64,000 nucleotides of DNA from Marinimicrobium alkaliphilum. Lineage in GTDB: Bacteria > Pseudomonadota > Gammaproteobacteria > Pseudomonadales > Cellvibrionaceae. Of the stretch, positions 55,855-64,000 are shown piece by piece; the stretch's first letter is position 1; every line of letters begins with the position of its first letter. Under the pieces are notes generated by a model that saw nothing but the letters and a program-made list of their open reading frames with translations, ran no database searches and was not told where the DNA came from. The stretch spans positions 62,001 to 126,000 of the forward strand of contig NZ_QGMQ01000004.1 in the NCBI RefSeq assembly GCF_003259155.1, read 5' to 3'. The position numbers and the translations under genes are program-made.

Positions 55855-58800
55855 CTAGGCGATGTGCCCTTCCCTCGCCACCGGCTTGATCCTGAACCAG
55901 ATGGCGTACATCGCCGGCAGGAACACCAGGGTCAGCACCGTTCCCGCGAAGGTGCCGCCGATCAAGGTGTAGGCCAGCGTTCCCCAAAACACCGATTGAG
56001 TGAGCGGTATGAACGCCAGAATGGCGGCGAGCGCGGTCAAGATGACCGGGCGGGCACGCTGCACGGTGGCCTCGACCACCGCGTCAAAAGGCACCAATCC
56101 ATCCTGTTTGTTGCTGCTAATCTGACCGATCAGGATGAGCGTGTTGCGCATCAGGATGCCGGCCAGCGCAATAAGCCCGACGAGCGCGTTAATACCGAAC
56201 GGTTGCTGAAACAACAACAAGGTAGGCACCACACCGATGAGGCCTAGCGGCGCGGTGGCGAACACCATCGTCATGGCAGAGATCGAGCGAACCTGGAAGA
56301 TGATCGTGGTCAATGTCAGGGCGATCATGATGGGGAACAGCGGCACCAGGGCACTATTCGCCTTGCCGGATTCCTCAATGGAACCGCCCAGCTCTATCCG
56401 GTAGCCCGCCGGCAGTGCGGCGATGATCGGCTGAAGCTCTTCCCAGATGGCTTTGGACACGTCGGGTGGCTGCAGGCCTTCCGCTATATCACCACGCACG
56501 GTGATCGTCGGCGTGCGGTCGAAGCGGCGCAGAATGGGGTCTTCCATGTGGACGTCTATCGTACCAATCTGCGATACCGGAATTTTCTGGCCGGCGGCTC
56601 CGGTCAGAGTGAAATCAGCGATCCTGCTTGGGTCAAGCCTTGTGCTGCCAGCCGAACGGGCCACGACCTGAACCGAGCGGATGTCCTCGCGTACCTCGGT
56701 AATAGGGATGCCACTCAACAGGAACTGTAGCTGTTGGGCGACATCGTTCGAGGTCAAGCCAAAGCTCTGCAGCCGATCCTGATCAAGCGAGAAACGCAAT
56801 GCGGGTACGCGTGCGCCCCAGTCGGTGTTAACCGTTCGCATCTGCGAAGAGTCCTGCACGACGGCACGTACCTGGGCCGCGATGCCGCGCAGCTCATCAG
56901 GATCGGGACCCATCACACGAAAAGCCACGGGGAAAGGCGAGTACGGACCGAATACCAACTGGTTCACCCGCACGCGTGCCTCGGGTGCCAAGCCATCGGC
57001 CACCGCCTGGCGCAACCTGAACTTGAGTGCATCGCGCGCTGCTGGATCATCTGTGAGGACGACAATCTTGGCAAACGAGGGATCAGGCAGCTCCGGTGCC
57101 ATGGCGAGATAGAAGCGCGGCGCCCCCTGCCCCACGTAGGCCGTGACAATTGTCGCCTCCGGCTGCTCGGCGAGCCAAGCCTCGACCTTGGCGGTCGCCA
57201 CGCTCGTCTGCTCAATTGAGGTGCCATACGGCATTTGCACTTCGACCAGCACCTCAGGCCGATCAGAGGCCGGGAAGAACTGCTTGTTGACCACGCCCAT
57301 GCCAAGGATCGCGATGCCAAAGGCACCGATCACCCCCGCCGCGACCAGCCATTTACGGCGGATCACCGAACCCAGCAGCCGACGGAAACGCTCGTAGTTG
57401 GGCGTGGCGTAGATAGCCCCGTGGCCGCCCTCGCGCTTCTTGAAATTCGGAAGCAGCTTAACCCCCAAATAGGGCGTAAACACCACGGCCACGATCCACG
57501 ACACGATCAAGGCGATACCAACGACCCAGAACATATTGCTGGTGTACTCGCCAGCAGTGGACTTGGCGAAGCCATTCGGCATGAAGCCGATCGCTGTCAC
57601 CAGTGTTCCGGAGAGCATGGGTGCGGCGGTGTGGCTCCATGCATAGGCCGCGGCACGAATACGGTCGTAGCCTTCCTCCATCTTCACCACCATCATTTCA
57701 ATAGCAATGATCGCATCGTCGACCAAGAGCCCCAGTGCCAGGATCAACGAGCCGAGAGTGATGCGGTCGAAGGCTATGCCGGTGGCTGCCATGACGATAA
57801 AGACGGCGGCAAGTGTCAGGGGAACAGCCGCCGAGACCACGATGCCAGCACGCCACCCCATACTGAGGAAGCCAATCAGCATCACCACGCCGAGGGCGGC
57901 GAAGAACTTGAGCATAAACTCGTCGACGGCCGAACGGATATTGTCAGATTGGTCGGTGACCTTGGAGAGTGTCATGCCAAGCGGCATCTCGGCGTTGATA
58001 GCTTCAGCTTCCGCTTCTAGCCCTTTACCGAGATCAAGGCCGTTCCAACCCTCCCGCATGACGATACCGAGCAGCACGGCTGGTTCACCGTTGTTGCGAA
58101 TGAGGAAAGTGGCCGGATCTTCGTAGCCCCGCTTCACCTCGGCAATATCGGCAAGTTTCAGCGTATGGCCCTGTGCATAGACGGGGGTATTGCGTATCGC
58201 CTCAAGGTCATCGATCGCGCCATCAAGCCGAATGAAAACCTGGGGGCCCCTCGCATCAATCGAGCCAGCGGGCATCATCGCATTACGCCCATTCAGTGCC
58301 GCGAAGAAGTCGCGCGGGGAAACACCGAGAGTCGCTAAGCGATCATGTGAGAACTCGACAAAGATCCTTTCGGACTGCTCGCCGATGATATTCACCTTTT
58401 TGACGCCCGGCACGTGAAGCAGACGCTGTCGCATGCTTTCAGCTTCGCGAACGAGGTGACGATGAGGTTCGCCCTTTGCTTTCAACGCATAAAGTGCAAA
58501 GGTCACATCAGCGTATTCGTCATTCACCATGGGGCCAATGACGCCACTGGGCAGGCTGCTGGCCTCATCGCCAAGCTTCTTACGTGCCTGATAGAACTGC
58601 TCGGCGACCTCGGCGGGTGGCGTGCTATCGAGCAGATACACCGTAGTGAAGGCTAAGCCCGGGCGCGTGAAGGTCTCCGTCCGATCATACCAGTCCAGTT
58701 CCTGCATGCGTTTTTCCAGGGGCTCGGCGACCAGCTCTTCCATCTCCTTTGCGGTAGCGCCGGGCCAAGCTGTCACCACCGTCATTTGCTTTACGGTAAA

Positions 58801-58926
58801 AGCAGGGTCTTCAGCCCGGCCGAGCATCAGGAAAGCCACAATGCCGGCGATGGAAATCGCCACCATCAAAAAGAGAGTGACCGAGCGCTCGCGTACCGCG
58901 AGGGCTGAAAGATTGAAGGCGCTCAT
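55855..58926 (-). CDS. RND efflux permease (TriC-like)
   Basis: This 1023-residue pump begins MSAFNLSALAVRERSVTLFLMVAISIAGIVAFLMLGRAEDPAF, a style shared with the TriC-type branch of RND pumps. The proton-relay helix is LILALGLLVDDAIIAIEMMV with an Asp pair near residue 400. It overlaps the adaptor stop by 4 nt. It is clearly different from the pump at 12611-15694: it lacks the QFPEVQ and GIVVDDAIIML patterns of that branch. It is under likely TetR control through the operator at 60086-60109. Confidence 0.94.
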   Translation of the reverse strand: MSAFNLSALAVRERSVTLFLMVAISIAGIVAFLMLGRAEDPAFTVKQMTVVTAWPGATAKEMEELVAEPLEKRMQELDWYDRTETFTRPGLAFTTVYLLDSTPPAEVAEQFYQARKKLGDEASSLPSGVIGPMVNDEYADVTFALYALKAKGEPHRHLVREAESMRQRLLHVPGVKKVNIIGEQSERIFVEFSHDRLATLGVSPRDFFAALNGRNAMMPAGSIDARGPQVFIRLDGAIDDLEAIRNTPVYAQGHTLKLADIAEVKRGYEDPATFLIRNNGEPAVLLGIVMREGWNGLDLGKGLEAEAEAINAEMPLGMTLSKVTDQSDNIRSAVDEFMLKFFAALGVVMLIGFLSMGWRAGIVVSAAVPLTLAAVFIVMAATGIAFDRITLGSLILALGLLVDDAIIAIEMMVVKMEEGYDRIRAAAYAWSHTAAPMLSGTLVTAIGFMPNGFAKSTAGEYTSNMFWVVGIALIVSWIVAVVFTPYLGVKLLPNFKKREGGHGAIYATPNYERFRRLLGSVIRRKWLVAAGVIGAFGIAILGMGVVNKQFFPASDRPEVLVEVQMPYGTSIEQTSVATAKVEAWLAEQPEATIVTAYVGQGAPRFYLAMAPELPDPSFAKIVVLTDDPAARDALKFRLRQAVADGLAPEARVRVNQLVFGPYSPFPVAFRVMGPDPDELRGIAAQVRAVVQDSSQMRTVNTDWGARVPALRFSLDQDRLQSFGLTSNDVAQQLQFLLSGIPITEVREDIRSVQVVARSAGSTRLDPSRIADFTLTGAAGQKIPVSQIGTIDVHMEDPILRRFDRTPTITVRGDIAEGLQPPDVSKAIWEELQPIIAALPAGYRIELGGSIEESGKANSALVPLFPIMIALTLTTIIFQVRSISAMTMVFATAPLGLIGVVPTLLLFQQPFGINALVGLIALAGILMRNTLILIGQISSNKQDGLVPFDAVVEATVQRARPVILTALAAILAFIPLTQSVFWGTLAYTLIGGTFAGTVLTLVFLPAMYAIWFRIKPVAREGHIA

Positions 58927-60047
58927 GGCTGCTCACCGCGATCTACGGCCAAGCCCGTGGTAACCGCGCGCTCATCCAATAACCGGACTTGCGCGCCCTC
59001 GTGCAGCAAGTGCGCGCCTAGCGCCACGATGCGATCACCCACGTCGAGGTCGCCAACGACCGACGCCGTTTCATCGCTGAGGCCAACCACCTGTACGGCG
59101 TGCCACGTGACCTGCGGCGTCTCCCCTTCGATCAGCCATACGCCCGGCCCTTTGCCTGAATCGAAGAGCGCGCCTATCGGTACCTGCTGGGCCGAGGCGG
59201 AAGTGTCGATCCGAATGTCAACGGAGATGGTCGAGCCCAACGGGGCGTCCGCCAGACGGCCCTCCAGTAGGTAGCGCGCCTCGAAAGTCCGAGTCAGAGG
59301 ATGTGCGGCATCCGACAACTGGCGAAGCGTTGTCGAGTCGGTTAGACCTCGGTCATACAAGGTCGCACGCCCCGTGGATCCGACCGCTGGTCGCAGCGTT
59401 TCGGGGAGGTCGATAAGTGCCTCGCGGGGGCCAGCATGGGCCACCCGCACCACGGGCTGACCGGCAGCAACGACCTGACCGGGTTCTGCCAGCGTTTCCA
59501 CCACCACCCCGTCAGCATCGGCGAGAAGATCGGCATAGTCGGTCTCATTGCGTGCAACGTCCGCCCGAGCCTCGGCCGCCATGAGATCCGCCCGAGCCGT
59601 CTCGGCGGCTGCACGGGCACTGTCGTAGGCGGATGCTGACACCGCGCCTCGAGAGACCAGGTCGCGGTATCGCGCCTCGTCCTCAGTGGTTTGGCGCACG
59701 CGCGCCCTGGCGGCAGCCACGGCCTGCTCGTGGGCTCGCGCGGCGAGCACCAGATCCGTGGGGTCGATACGCATCAGTGGCTGGCCGCGCTCGACGGCCT
59801 GACCTGTATCGACTAGACGCTCCTGTATCTTGCCAGGTACGCGAAAGCCGAGATCACTTTGCACACGCGCGGCAACAATACCGGTAAATGAACGCTCGGC
59901 CTTTAGGTCGGCCTCCACGGTCGCTACTCGTACATAGGGATTCTGCGTCCGGGGATCGGCTGAAGCGCTGCCGTCGCTGCAAGCCGCCAGAACCAAGGGC
60001 AGCAGAACGACGATAGCGAGGAAATGGGTATTACGGTGCTGAAGCAT
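58923..60047 (-). CDS. RND efflux periplasmic adaptor lipoprotein
   Basis: This 374-residue protein has a lipoprotein signal (FLAIVVLLPLVLAACSDG, Cys23). The lipoyl halves are DLGFRVPGKIQERLVDTGQAVERGQPLMRID and DYADLLADADGVVVETLAEPGQVVAAGQPVVRVA, with a helical hairpin between them (about 107-165). A barrel and a membrane-proximal domain follow. GGAGG lies 5 nt before ATG. It precedes the pump with a 4-nt overlap. The 24-bp TetR-type operator lies 39 nt upstream. Confidence 0.92.
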   Translation of the reverse strand: MLQHRNTHFLAIVVLLPLVLAACSDGSASADPRTQNPYVRVATVEADLKAERSFTGIVAARVQSDLGFRVPGKIQERLVDTGQAVERGQPLMRIDPTDLVLAARAHEQAVAAARARVRQTTEDEARYRDLVSRGAVSASAYDSARAAAETARADLMAAEARADVARNETDYADLLADADGVVVETLAEPGQVVAAGQPVVRVAHAGPREALIDLPETLRPAVGSTGRATLYDRGLTDSTTLRQLSDAAHPLTRTFEARYLLEGRLADAPLGSTISVDIRIDTSASAQQVPIGALFDSGKGPGVWLIEGETPQVTWHAVQVVGLSDETASVVGDLDVGDRIVALGAHLLHEGAQVRLLDERAVTTGLAVDRGEQP

Positions 60048-60085
60048 GGCGACCTCCAGTGAATAAGGCCTCCATCTTCCAACTT

Positions 60086-60109
60086 GTGACCATTTCTGTC
60101 AATAGTCAC
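60086..60109. promoter_or_regulatory. TetR-type operator upstream of the efflux adaptor
   Basis: GTGACCAT-N8-ATAGTCAC, an imperfect 24-bp palindrome, lies 39 nt upstream of the adaptor start. It matches the second site at 60787-60810 in spacing and half-sites. On the minus strand a -35-like TTGACA lies inside it (60097-60102), with GAAGAT 17 nt downstream as a -10, so a bound repressor would block this promoter. Confidence 0.75.
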
Positions 60110-60129
60110 AAACACATATATTCAGCGCT

Positions 60130-60747
60130 TTACGGCGCCAAGCTGCGTAGCACCAAGCTCGAAAGCTGCACGGGCCCGTCTTCAACGAGATCCAGGTTGT
60201 GCTGCAGCAGGAGGGGATTCGCATAGGGCTGCATGACCAGAAAGATTGAATGTACGGTCTCATCCAGGGGTGTCTTGCGCTCGAAATCGCCGCTTTCCCG
60301 TCCTTCACGGACGATCTCCATCAACATCTGTTCTATGCGCTGCGCATAGGCGCGAGCTGAGGGCCACCCTTCGCCTGCGGAGTGGGCGGCGATGTCGTAC
60401 AACTTGCGATCATTGAAAAACAGGTCCGAGCCGGTCGCCACTAGTGCTTTGAACATTCTCCGAAACTTCTCCGTTGGCGTGGTCGCACTTGCTACGGCCT
60501 CTTCAACCGCGACGAGAATGGCGCTCAAGGTCCTGGAGCAGATGGCCTCGCCGATGGCCTGTTTGGAATCGAAGAACTTATAGATATAAGCCTTTGAAAA
60601 ACCGATCGATTTGGCCAGGTCGGAGACCGTGGTCTTCTCGTACCCGTAGTGGCTGAAGTGTTCTTCGGCGGCCGCCACGATCTGCTCACGAACACTATGA
60701 TCGGCAGGGCCCCGCGACTGCGGGGCGGAAGATGTAATTTCACTCAT
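60130..60747 (-). CDS. TetR-family repressor of the efflux locus
   Basis: This 205-residue regulator has an N-terminal helix-turn-helix with EQIVAAAEEHFSHYGYEKTTVSDLAKSIGFSKAYIYKFFDSKQAIGEAI, the TetR signature. The rest is an all-helical ligand-binding domain. It lies between the two transcription units it likely controls: the adaptor-pump-fabF operon and the divergent outer-membrane channel. The start MSEITSS is chosen, but an ATG seven codons earlier (60768) is possible; neither has a strong ribosome site. It is probably autoregulated through the operator at 60787-60810. Confidence 0.85.
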   Translation of the reverse strand: MSEITSSAPQSRGPADHSVREQIVAAAEEHFSHYGYEKTTVSDLAKSIGFSKAYIYKFFDSKQAIGEAICSRTLSAILVAVEEAVASATTPTEKFRRMFKALVATGSDLFFNDRKLYDIAAHSAGEGWPSARAYAQRIEQMLMEIVREGRESGDFERKTPLDETVHSIFLVMQPYANPLLLQHNLDLVEDGPVQLSSLVLRSLAP

Positions 60748-60776
60748 GGGGAAAACGATACCTCGCATTCTTTAGC

Positions 60777-60804
60777 TTGACAACTAGTGACCATACTGGA
60801 TTAT
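60777..60804 (+). promoter_or_regulatory. promoter of the outer-membrane channel gene
   Basis: A perfect -35 TTGACA (60777-60782) is followed after 16 nt by GATTAT (60799-60804). The TetR-type operator 60787-60810 lies across spacer and -10. The channel ATG follows about 35 nt downstream. Confidence 0.55.
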
Positions 60805-60810
60805 GGTTAC
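60787..60810. promoter_or_regulatory. TetR-type operator between the repressor and the channel gene
   Basis: GTGACCAT-N8-ATGGTTAC, a 24-bp imperfect palindrome with the same half-site as the site at 60086-60109, lies in the divergent spacer. It overlaps the channel promoter and lies 39 nt upstream of the repressor start. Confidence 0.75.
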
Positions 60811-60839
60811 TTACACAATTCTGTATCCCGGAGACTCTC

Positions 60840-62363
60840 ATGCCCACCTGTCCTCGCACCCTCCCCTTTCTACTGACTATCAGCGTTTTAGCGGGTTGCG
60901 CTGTGGGCCCCGACTATAACCCACCGGAGACGGTCTTGTCGGCTCGCTTCCTCGGGCAGGAGGGCGTCGAGGAGCGTGAGGGCCAAGACAAGGCAAACCT
61001 CCAAGCCTGGTGGACCGCCTTCGATGATCCCATGCTAGCGCGTTTCGTCGTCCTCGCCGTCGAGCAGAACCTGGACATCGTGCAAGCGGCGACACGTCTC
61101 GCCCAGTCCCGAGCATCATTGCGCCAAGCCGATGCCGCCCTATTGCCATCGGCCAATGTGAACGCTCAGGCTGCAAAAGTATACCAGTCAGTCGAGACGC
61201 CGCTAGGGCAAGTGCTTTCTGTCACCCCCGGTTTCGACCGCAGTGGAAGCGCCTTTGAGGCTAATCTTGGTGCGAGCTGGGAAATCGATGTGTTTGGTGG
61301 CCTGCGGCGAGGACGGGAAGCGGCGCGCGCGGAGTATGTGGCATCTGAAGCGGGTGTCGTCGCGACACGGCTGGCCGTAGCCGCCCAAACGGCGGACGTA
61401 TACGTCATGATCCGGGGGTTACAGGCGCGTATCACGATTGCTGAACAGCAAGCTGAAACCCGTCGCGAACTGCTCGACACGATCAAATTCCAGTACGAGA
61501 AGGGGGTTGCTGCCGAGCTTCAGGTGAACCAGGCCGAGGGGGCGCTCGCTCAAGTCGAAGCACAAATTCCGGCTCTTGAGGCCGGACTCGAATCGGCGAT
61601 GAACGCGCTGGACGTGCTTCTCGGTGCGCAGCCTGGTACCTACCGTACCGAAGTGAGTCAGGTGGCGCCAATCCCGGCTGCCCCAGGCCTGGCACAAACC
61701 GGCACGCCGGCCGAGATGATTCGGCGGCGCCCGGACCTCATCCTGGCCGAGCAGCGCCTCGTTGCTGCTAATGCGCGCATTGGCATGGCGATTTCGGAGT
61801 ACTACCCCAAGTTCTCGCTCGGCGCACTGCTGGGCAGTGCCACCACGCTATCGAGCGGTAACCTCTTCTCCAGCGATGCCAGTCAAGCCCAAGGTGTGCT
61901 CGGGCTTCGCTGGCGCCTGTTCGACTTTGACCGCGTTGAGGCACAGATTGCCGCTGCGCGCGGCCAGGAAGCCGAAGCGCTCGCCGCTTACCGTATAGCC
62001 GTATTGCGCGCAACTGATGAGGTCGAAAACGCCTTTTCCGCGCTTGTTAAACGCGAGGCCCAGGTCGACATTCTGGCGCGGGGTGAATCCTCTCTCGCCC
62101 GAGCCCGCGAAAACTCACTTGCCGCCTATGAAAGTGGTGTCGTCAGCCTGATCGAAGTGCTCAATGCCGACGCCAACTTGCTGCAAATAAGCGACACAAA
62201 GGCACAGGCACAAACCGAAACCGCACGTGCTGCTATTGCCTCATTTAGGGCTTTGGGAGGCGGATGGGACGCACCGCATCCAAGCACCGCCCGCACAAAC
62301 TTGGTTAATGACCTAATCCGCTCGATGCACTCGGAATATTCGAAGACCGAATCTCTCGACTGA
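60840..62363 (+). CDS. outer-membrane efflux channel lipoprotein (OprM/NodT-like)
   Basis: This 507-residue outer-membrane factor has a lipoprotein signal (LPFLLTISVLAGCAVGPDYNPPE, Cys19), two homologous helical halves (around LDIVQAATRLAQSRASLRQADAALLPS and ARIGMAISEYYPKFSLGALLG) and the motif MIRRRPDLILAEQRLVAANARIGMA. It forms the exit duct for the pump encoded across the repressor gene. GGAG lies 7 nt before ATG; an upstream TTG would extend the frame through the operator and is rejected. It stands alone, divergent from tetR. Confidence 0.93.
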   Translation: MPTCPRTLPFLLTISVLAGCAVGPDYNPPETVLSARFLGQEGVEEREGQDKANLQAWWTAFDDPMLARFVVLAVEQNLDIVQAATRLAQSRASLRQADAALLPSANVNAQAAKVYQSVETPLGQVLSVTPGFDRSGSAFEANLGASWEIDVFGGLRRGREAARAEYVASEAGVVATRLAVAAQTADVYVMIRGLQARITIAEQQAETRRELLDTIKFQYEKGVAAELQVNQAEGALAQVEAQIPALEAGLESAMNALDVLLGAQPGTYRTEVSQVAPIPAAPGLAQTGTPAEMIRRRPDLILAEQRLVAANARIGMAISEYYPKFSLGALLGSATTLSSGNLFSSDASQAQGVLGLRWRLFDFDRVEAQIAAARGQEAEALAAYRIAVLRATDEVENAFSALVKREAQVDILARGESSLARARENSLAAYESGVVSLIEVLNADANLLQISDTKAQAQTETARAAIASFRALGGGWDAPHPSTARTNLVNDLIRSMHSEYSKTESLD

Positions 62364-62540
62364 ATTGATCTCTCCCCCCGTCGTCAGGAAAGCGCACCTG
62401 AAGGTCTCGGGAGGGGTTCACAGCTCGAGAATGATCCTGGTCTTTAGGCGTTCCTCGCCATAAAACTTCTTCTACAGCCAGGAGAGTTCTCCTTTACCAG
62501 CAGCACAGTGCCTTCACCTGTTATGAGTCATTCTCAAGCT

Positions 62541-64000
62541 TCACACTTCCTTGTCGGACTCTATTTGTATTCGCTTTCTTTCGAGCGAACCGACTGCGTT
62601 CAAAATCAAGATTCCAATGAGTAGTCCTAAAATCTCAATCAAACTAAAACTCCCGCCTCCAGAGCTCTCTGGATTACTCGGAGATCCTTGTTCGGGTGCT
62701 GCTGGATTCTCTGGCTCCGGAGCGGGATCAACCGGTTCTTCATCGATTGGGTTTTCAATTGGATCCGGGGCTTGGCCAATCGTGAACGATACAGGAAAGA
62801 TTTGCTGATTCAATGTAGAACCTATCCCTGCCGATGAGCGAACAACCAATAGCACATCGTACATTCCTGGCAATAAATACTCGTGTTGGGTCTGATGAGA
62901 CTGACCAGCGACGATCTCATTCAAATGGGTGCCATCACCAAAGTCCCACTCAAAGTCATAAGGAGCGACGCCACCTTCGACCATCGCGCTGAAAGTTGCC
63001 AACGCAGGCGCGGTGCTCGAGTTAACGGCGAGATCAAAACTGACACTCAGTGTTTCAGGCTGGATAACTGAAAGAATGTAAAGCGTCGCTTTCGCTTCCA
63101 ACCCGGAACTTTCGTCCTTTAAGGTGACTTCTACGTCGTAGGTACCAGGATCATCAAACGTATGTTGCCAGTCTCCGCCTGCAGAATGTTCTTCCCCATT
63201 GATTCTCCAGTTATAGAGATAGTCACCACTACCCCCCTGCCCCTGAGCAGAAAAGTCAACCGTCAGTGGGACTAGGCCTGACAATTGGCTGGCAGACACA
63301 CTCGCCAAGCTGAGCAAGGTGATCGGTTCAGGGCCCGCGACTACATTAACTGGCATACTTGCCGAGGTAGTACTACCTGTTTCCGAATCGGTTACCGAAA
63401 CGCTCACCAAATAGGTGCCAGGGGCAATAAAGTCAAAACTAGGATTCTTCTGTGTCGATGATGAACCGTTGCCAAAATCCCATAGATAGGTAACGGTTCC
63501 ATCGCCCCCCAAAACATCGACTTGAAAATTCACGTTCAAGGGCGCAGCCCCATAGGTTGCATCGGCCGACATTTTACTAATCGAGACTGGATTAAACTGG
63601 CTTTCAGCAATCGGATTGATACTTATCAGACCCTGAACATTGTTGAGTGGATTGCTAGCATCTTGCACTTTTAGCATCACCTCCTGCTCGCCCACCTCCA
63701 GAAAGCTTAAACTTACGCTCTGACCTTCAAAGGAGTCCCCCGAAGGTAAGGTCCACAGGAAATCATAGGCACCAGAACCACCAACTGCATCCGCAAAGAA
63801 CTGCACATCAAGAGGAACATATCCAGATAGCTTGTCCGCTGAAATCAGCTTGAGGCTAACAGGTAGAACTGCCGCACCGGCCAAGTCAATTGTAATTTTC
63901 GGTGTCACGGGATCGTTGTGGCTAATCTGCAATTCCGTAGACACATTGCCGGTTCTCACCGGATTGAACGCCAGCTGCAAGTCACAGGTTGTGCCTGGGG
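62541..64000 (-). CDS. PKD-repeat surface protein, partial (5' end outside window)
   Basis: At least 486 C-terminal residues are present; the frame is open to the window edge. Four PKD-like units are visible, marked by YLWDFGNGSSS, YNWRINGEEHS, FEWDFGDGTHL and PGTYxVxVxVxD-type strands. Upstream, CDLQLAFNPVRTGNVSTELQISHND resembles a choice-of-anchor D domain. A Pro/Glu linker (PIENPIDEEPVDPAPEPENP) leads to SGGGSFSLIEILGLLIGILILNAV followed by basic residues, resembling a C-terminal sorting tail of the GlyGly-CTERM kind. It is probably displayed on the cell surface or secreted. Confidence 0.85.
   Translation of the reverse strand, partial: PGTTCDLQLAFNPVRTGNVSTELQISHNDPVTPKITIDLAGAAVLPVSLKLISADKLSGYVPLDVQFFADAVGGSGAYDFLWTLPSGDSFEGQSVSLSFLEVGEQEVMLKVQDASNPLNNVQGLISINPIAESQFNPVSISKMSADATYGAAPLNVNFQVDVLGGDGTVTYLWDFGNGSSSTQKNPSFDFIAPGTYLVSVSVTDSETGSTTSASMPVNVVAGPEPITLLSLASVSASQLSGLVPLTVDFSAQGQGGSGDYLYNWRINGEEHSAGGDWQHTFDDPGTYDVEVTLKDESSGLEAKATLYILSVIQPETLSVSFDLAVNSSTAPALATFSAMVEGGVAPYDFEWDFGDGTHLNEIVAGQSHQTQHEYLLPGMYDVLLVVRSSAGIGSTLNQQIFPVSFTIGQAPDPIENPIDEEPVDPAPEPENPAAPEQGSPSNPESSGGGSFSLIEILGLLIGILILNAVGSLERKRIQIESDKEV

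Overview
The window looks like a Gammaproteobacterial chromosome, possibly a marine polysaccharide-degrading lineage near Cellvibrionales (inferred from gene content and a near-E. coli-type dif site; the genus is not resolved). Most genes have a moderately GC-rich, conserved chromosomal character. An AT-richer accessory block lies in the middle. No rRNA, tRNA or CRISPR array was seen.

Left arm (1-33.4 kb): a cytochrome c oxidase operon on the minus strand (coxB with two fused heme-c domains, ctaD, two subunit-III-like proteins, a subunit IV, a SCO1/SenC copper chaperone cut by the window edge); the imuA-imuB-dnaE2 SOS mutagenesis cassette behind a canonical LexA box; an RND efflux adaptor/pump pair; a DsbD-type thiol transporter with a secreted redoxin; and a full glycogen locus (glgP, glgA, glgB, glgC, a GH57 glucanase-like enzyme, malQ). 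After these come a PilZ-like protein, an ArsC-like reductase, a small membrane protein and a fused SecDF.

Centre: a Xer dif site lies at 33518-33545. By-eye reading finds FtsK-orienting (KOPS-like, GGGNAGGG) octamers pointing right everywhere to its left and pointing left everywhere to its right, so the window spans the replication terminus. Immediately right of dif is a defence island, all on the minus strand: a 2158-aa Avs-like STAND NTPase with an N-terminal nuclease-like domain, a membrane-anchored HerA-type ATPase next to an Mrr-like nuclease with an AbiJ-like N-terminus (the best candidate for an undescribed system), and a type I restriction-modification operon (hsdM-hsdS-hsdR) ending in a YgjP-type metallopeptidase. 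A decayed YgjP fragment at the far edge of the island and three copies of a short imperfect palindrome in its spacers suggest repeated cassette turnover.

Right arm (51-64 kb): YchJ and a small acetyltransferase; an HxlR regulator divergent from an NADP-oxidoreductase/MDR reductase pair; a TetR-controlled tripartite RND efflux locus with two matching 24-bp operators, whose pump operon also carries a fabF; and the C-terminal part of a PKD-repeat surface protein cut by the window end.
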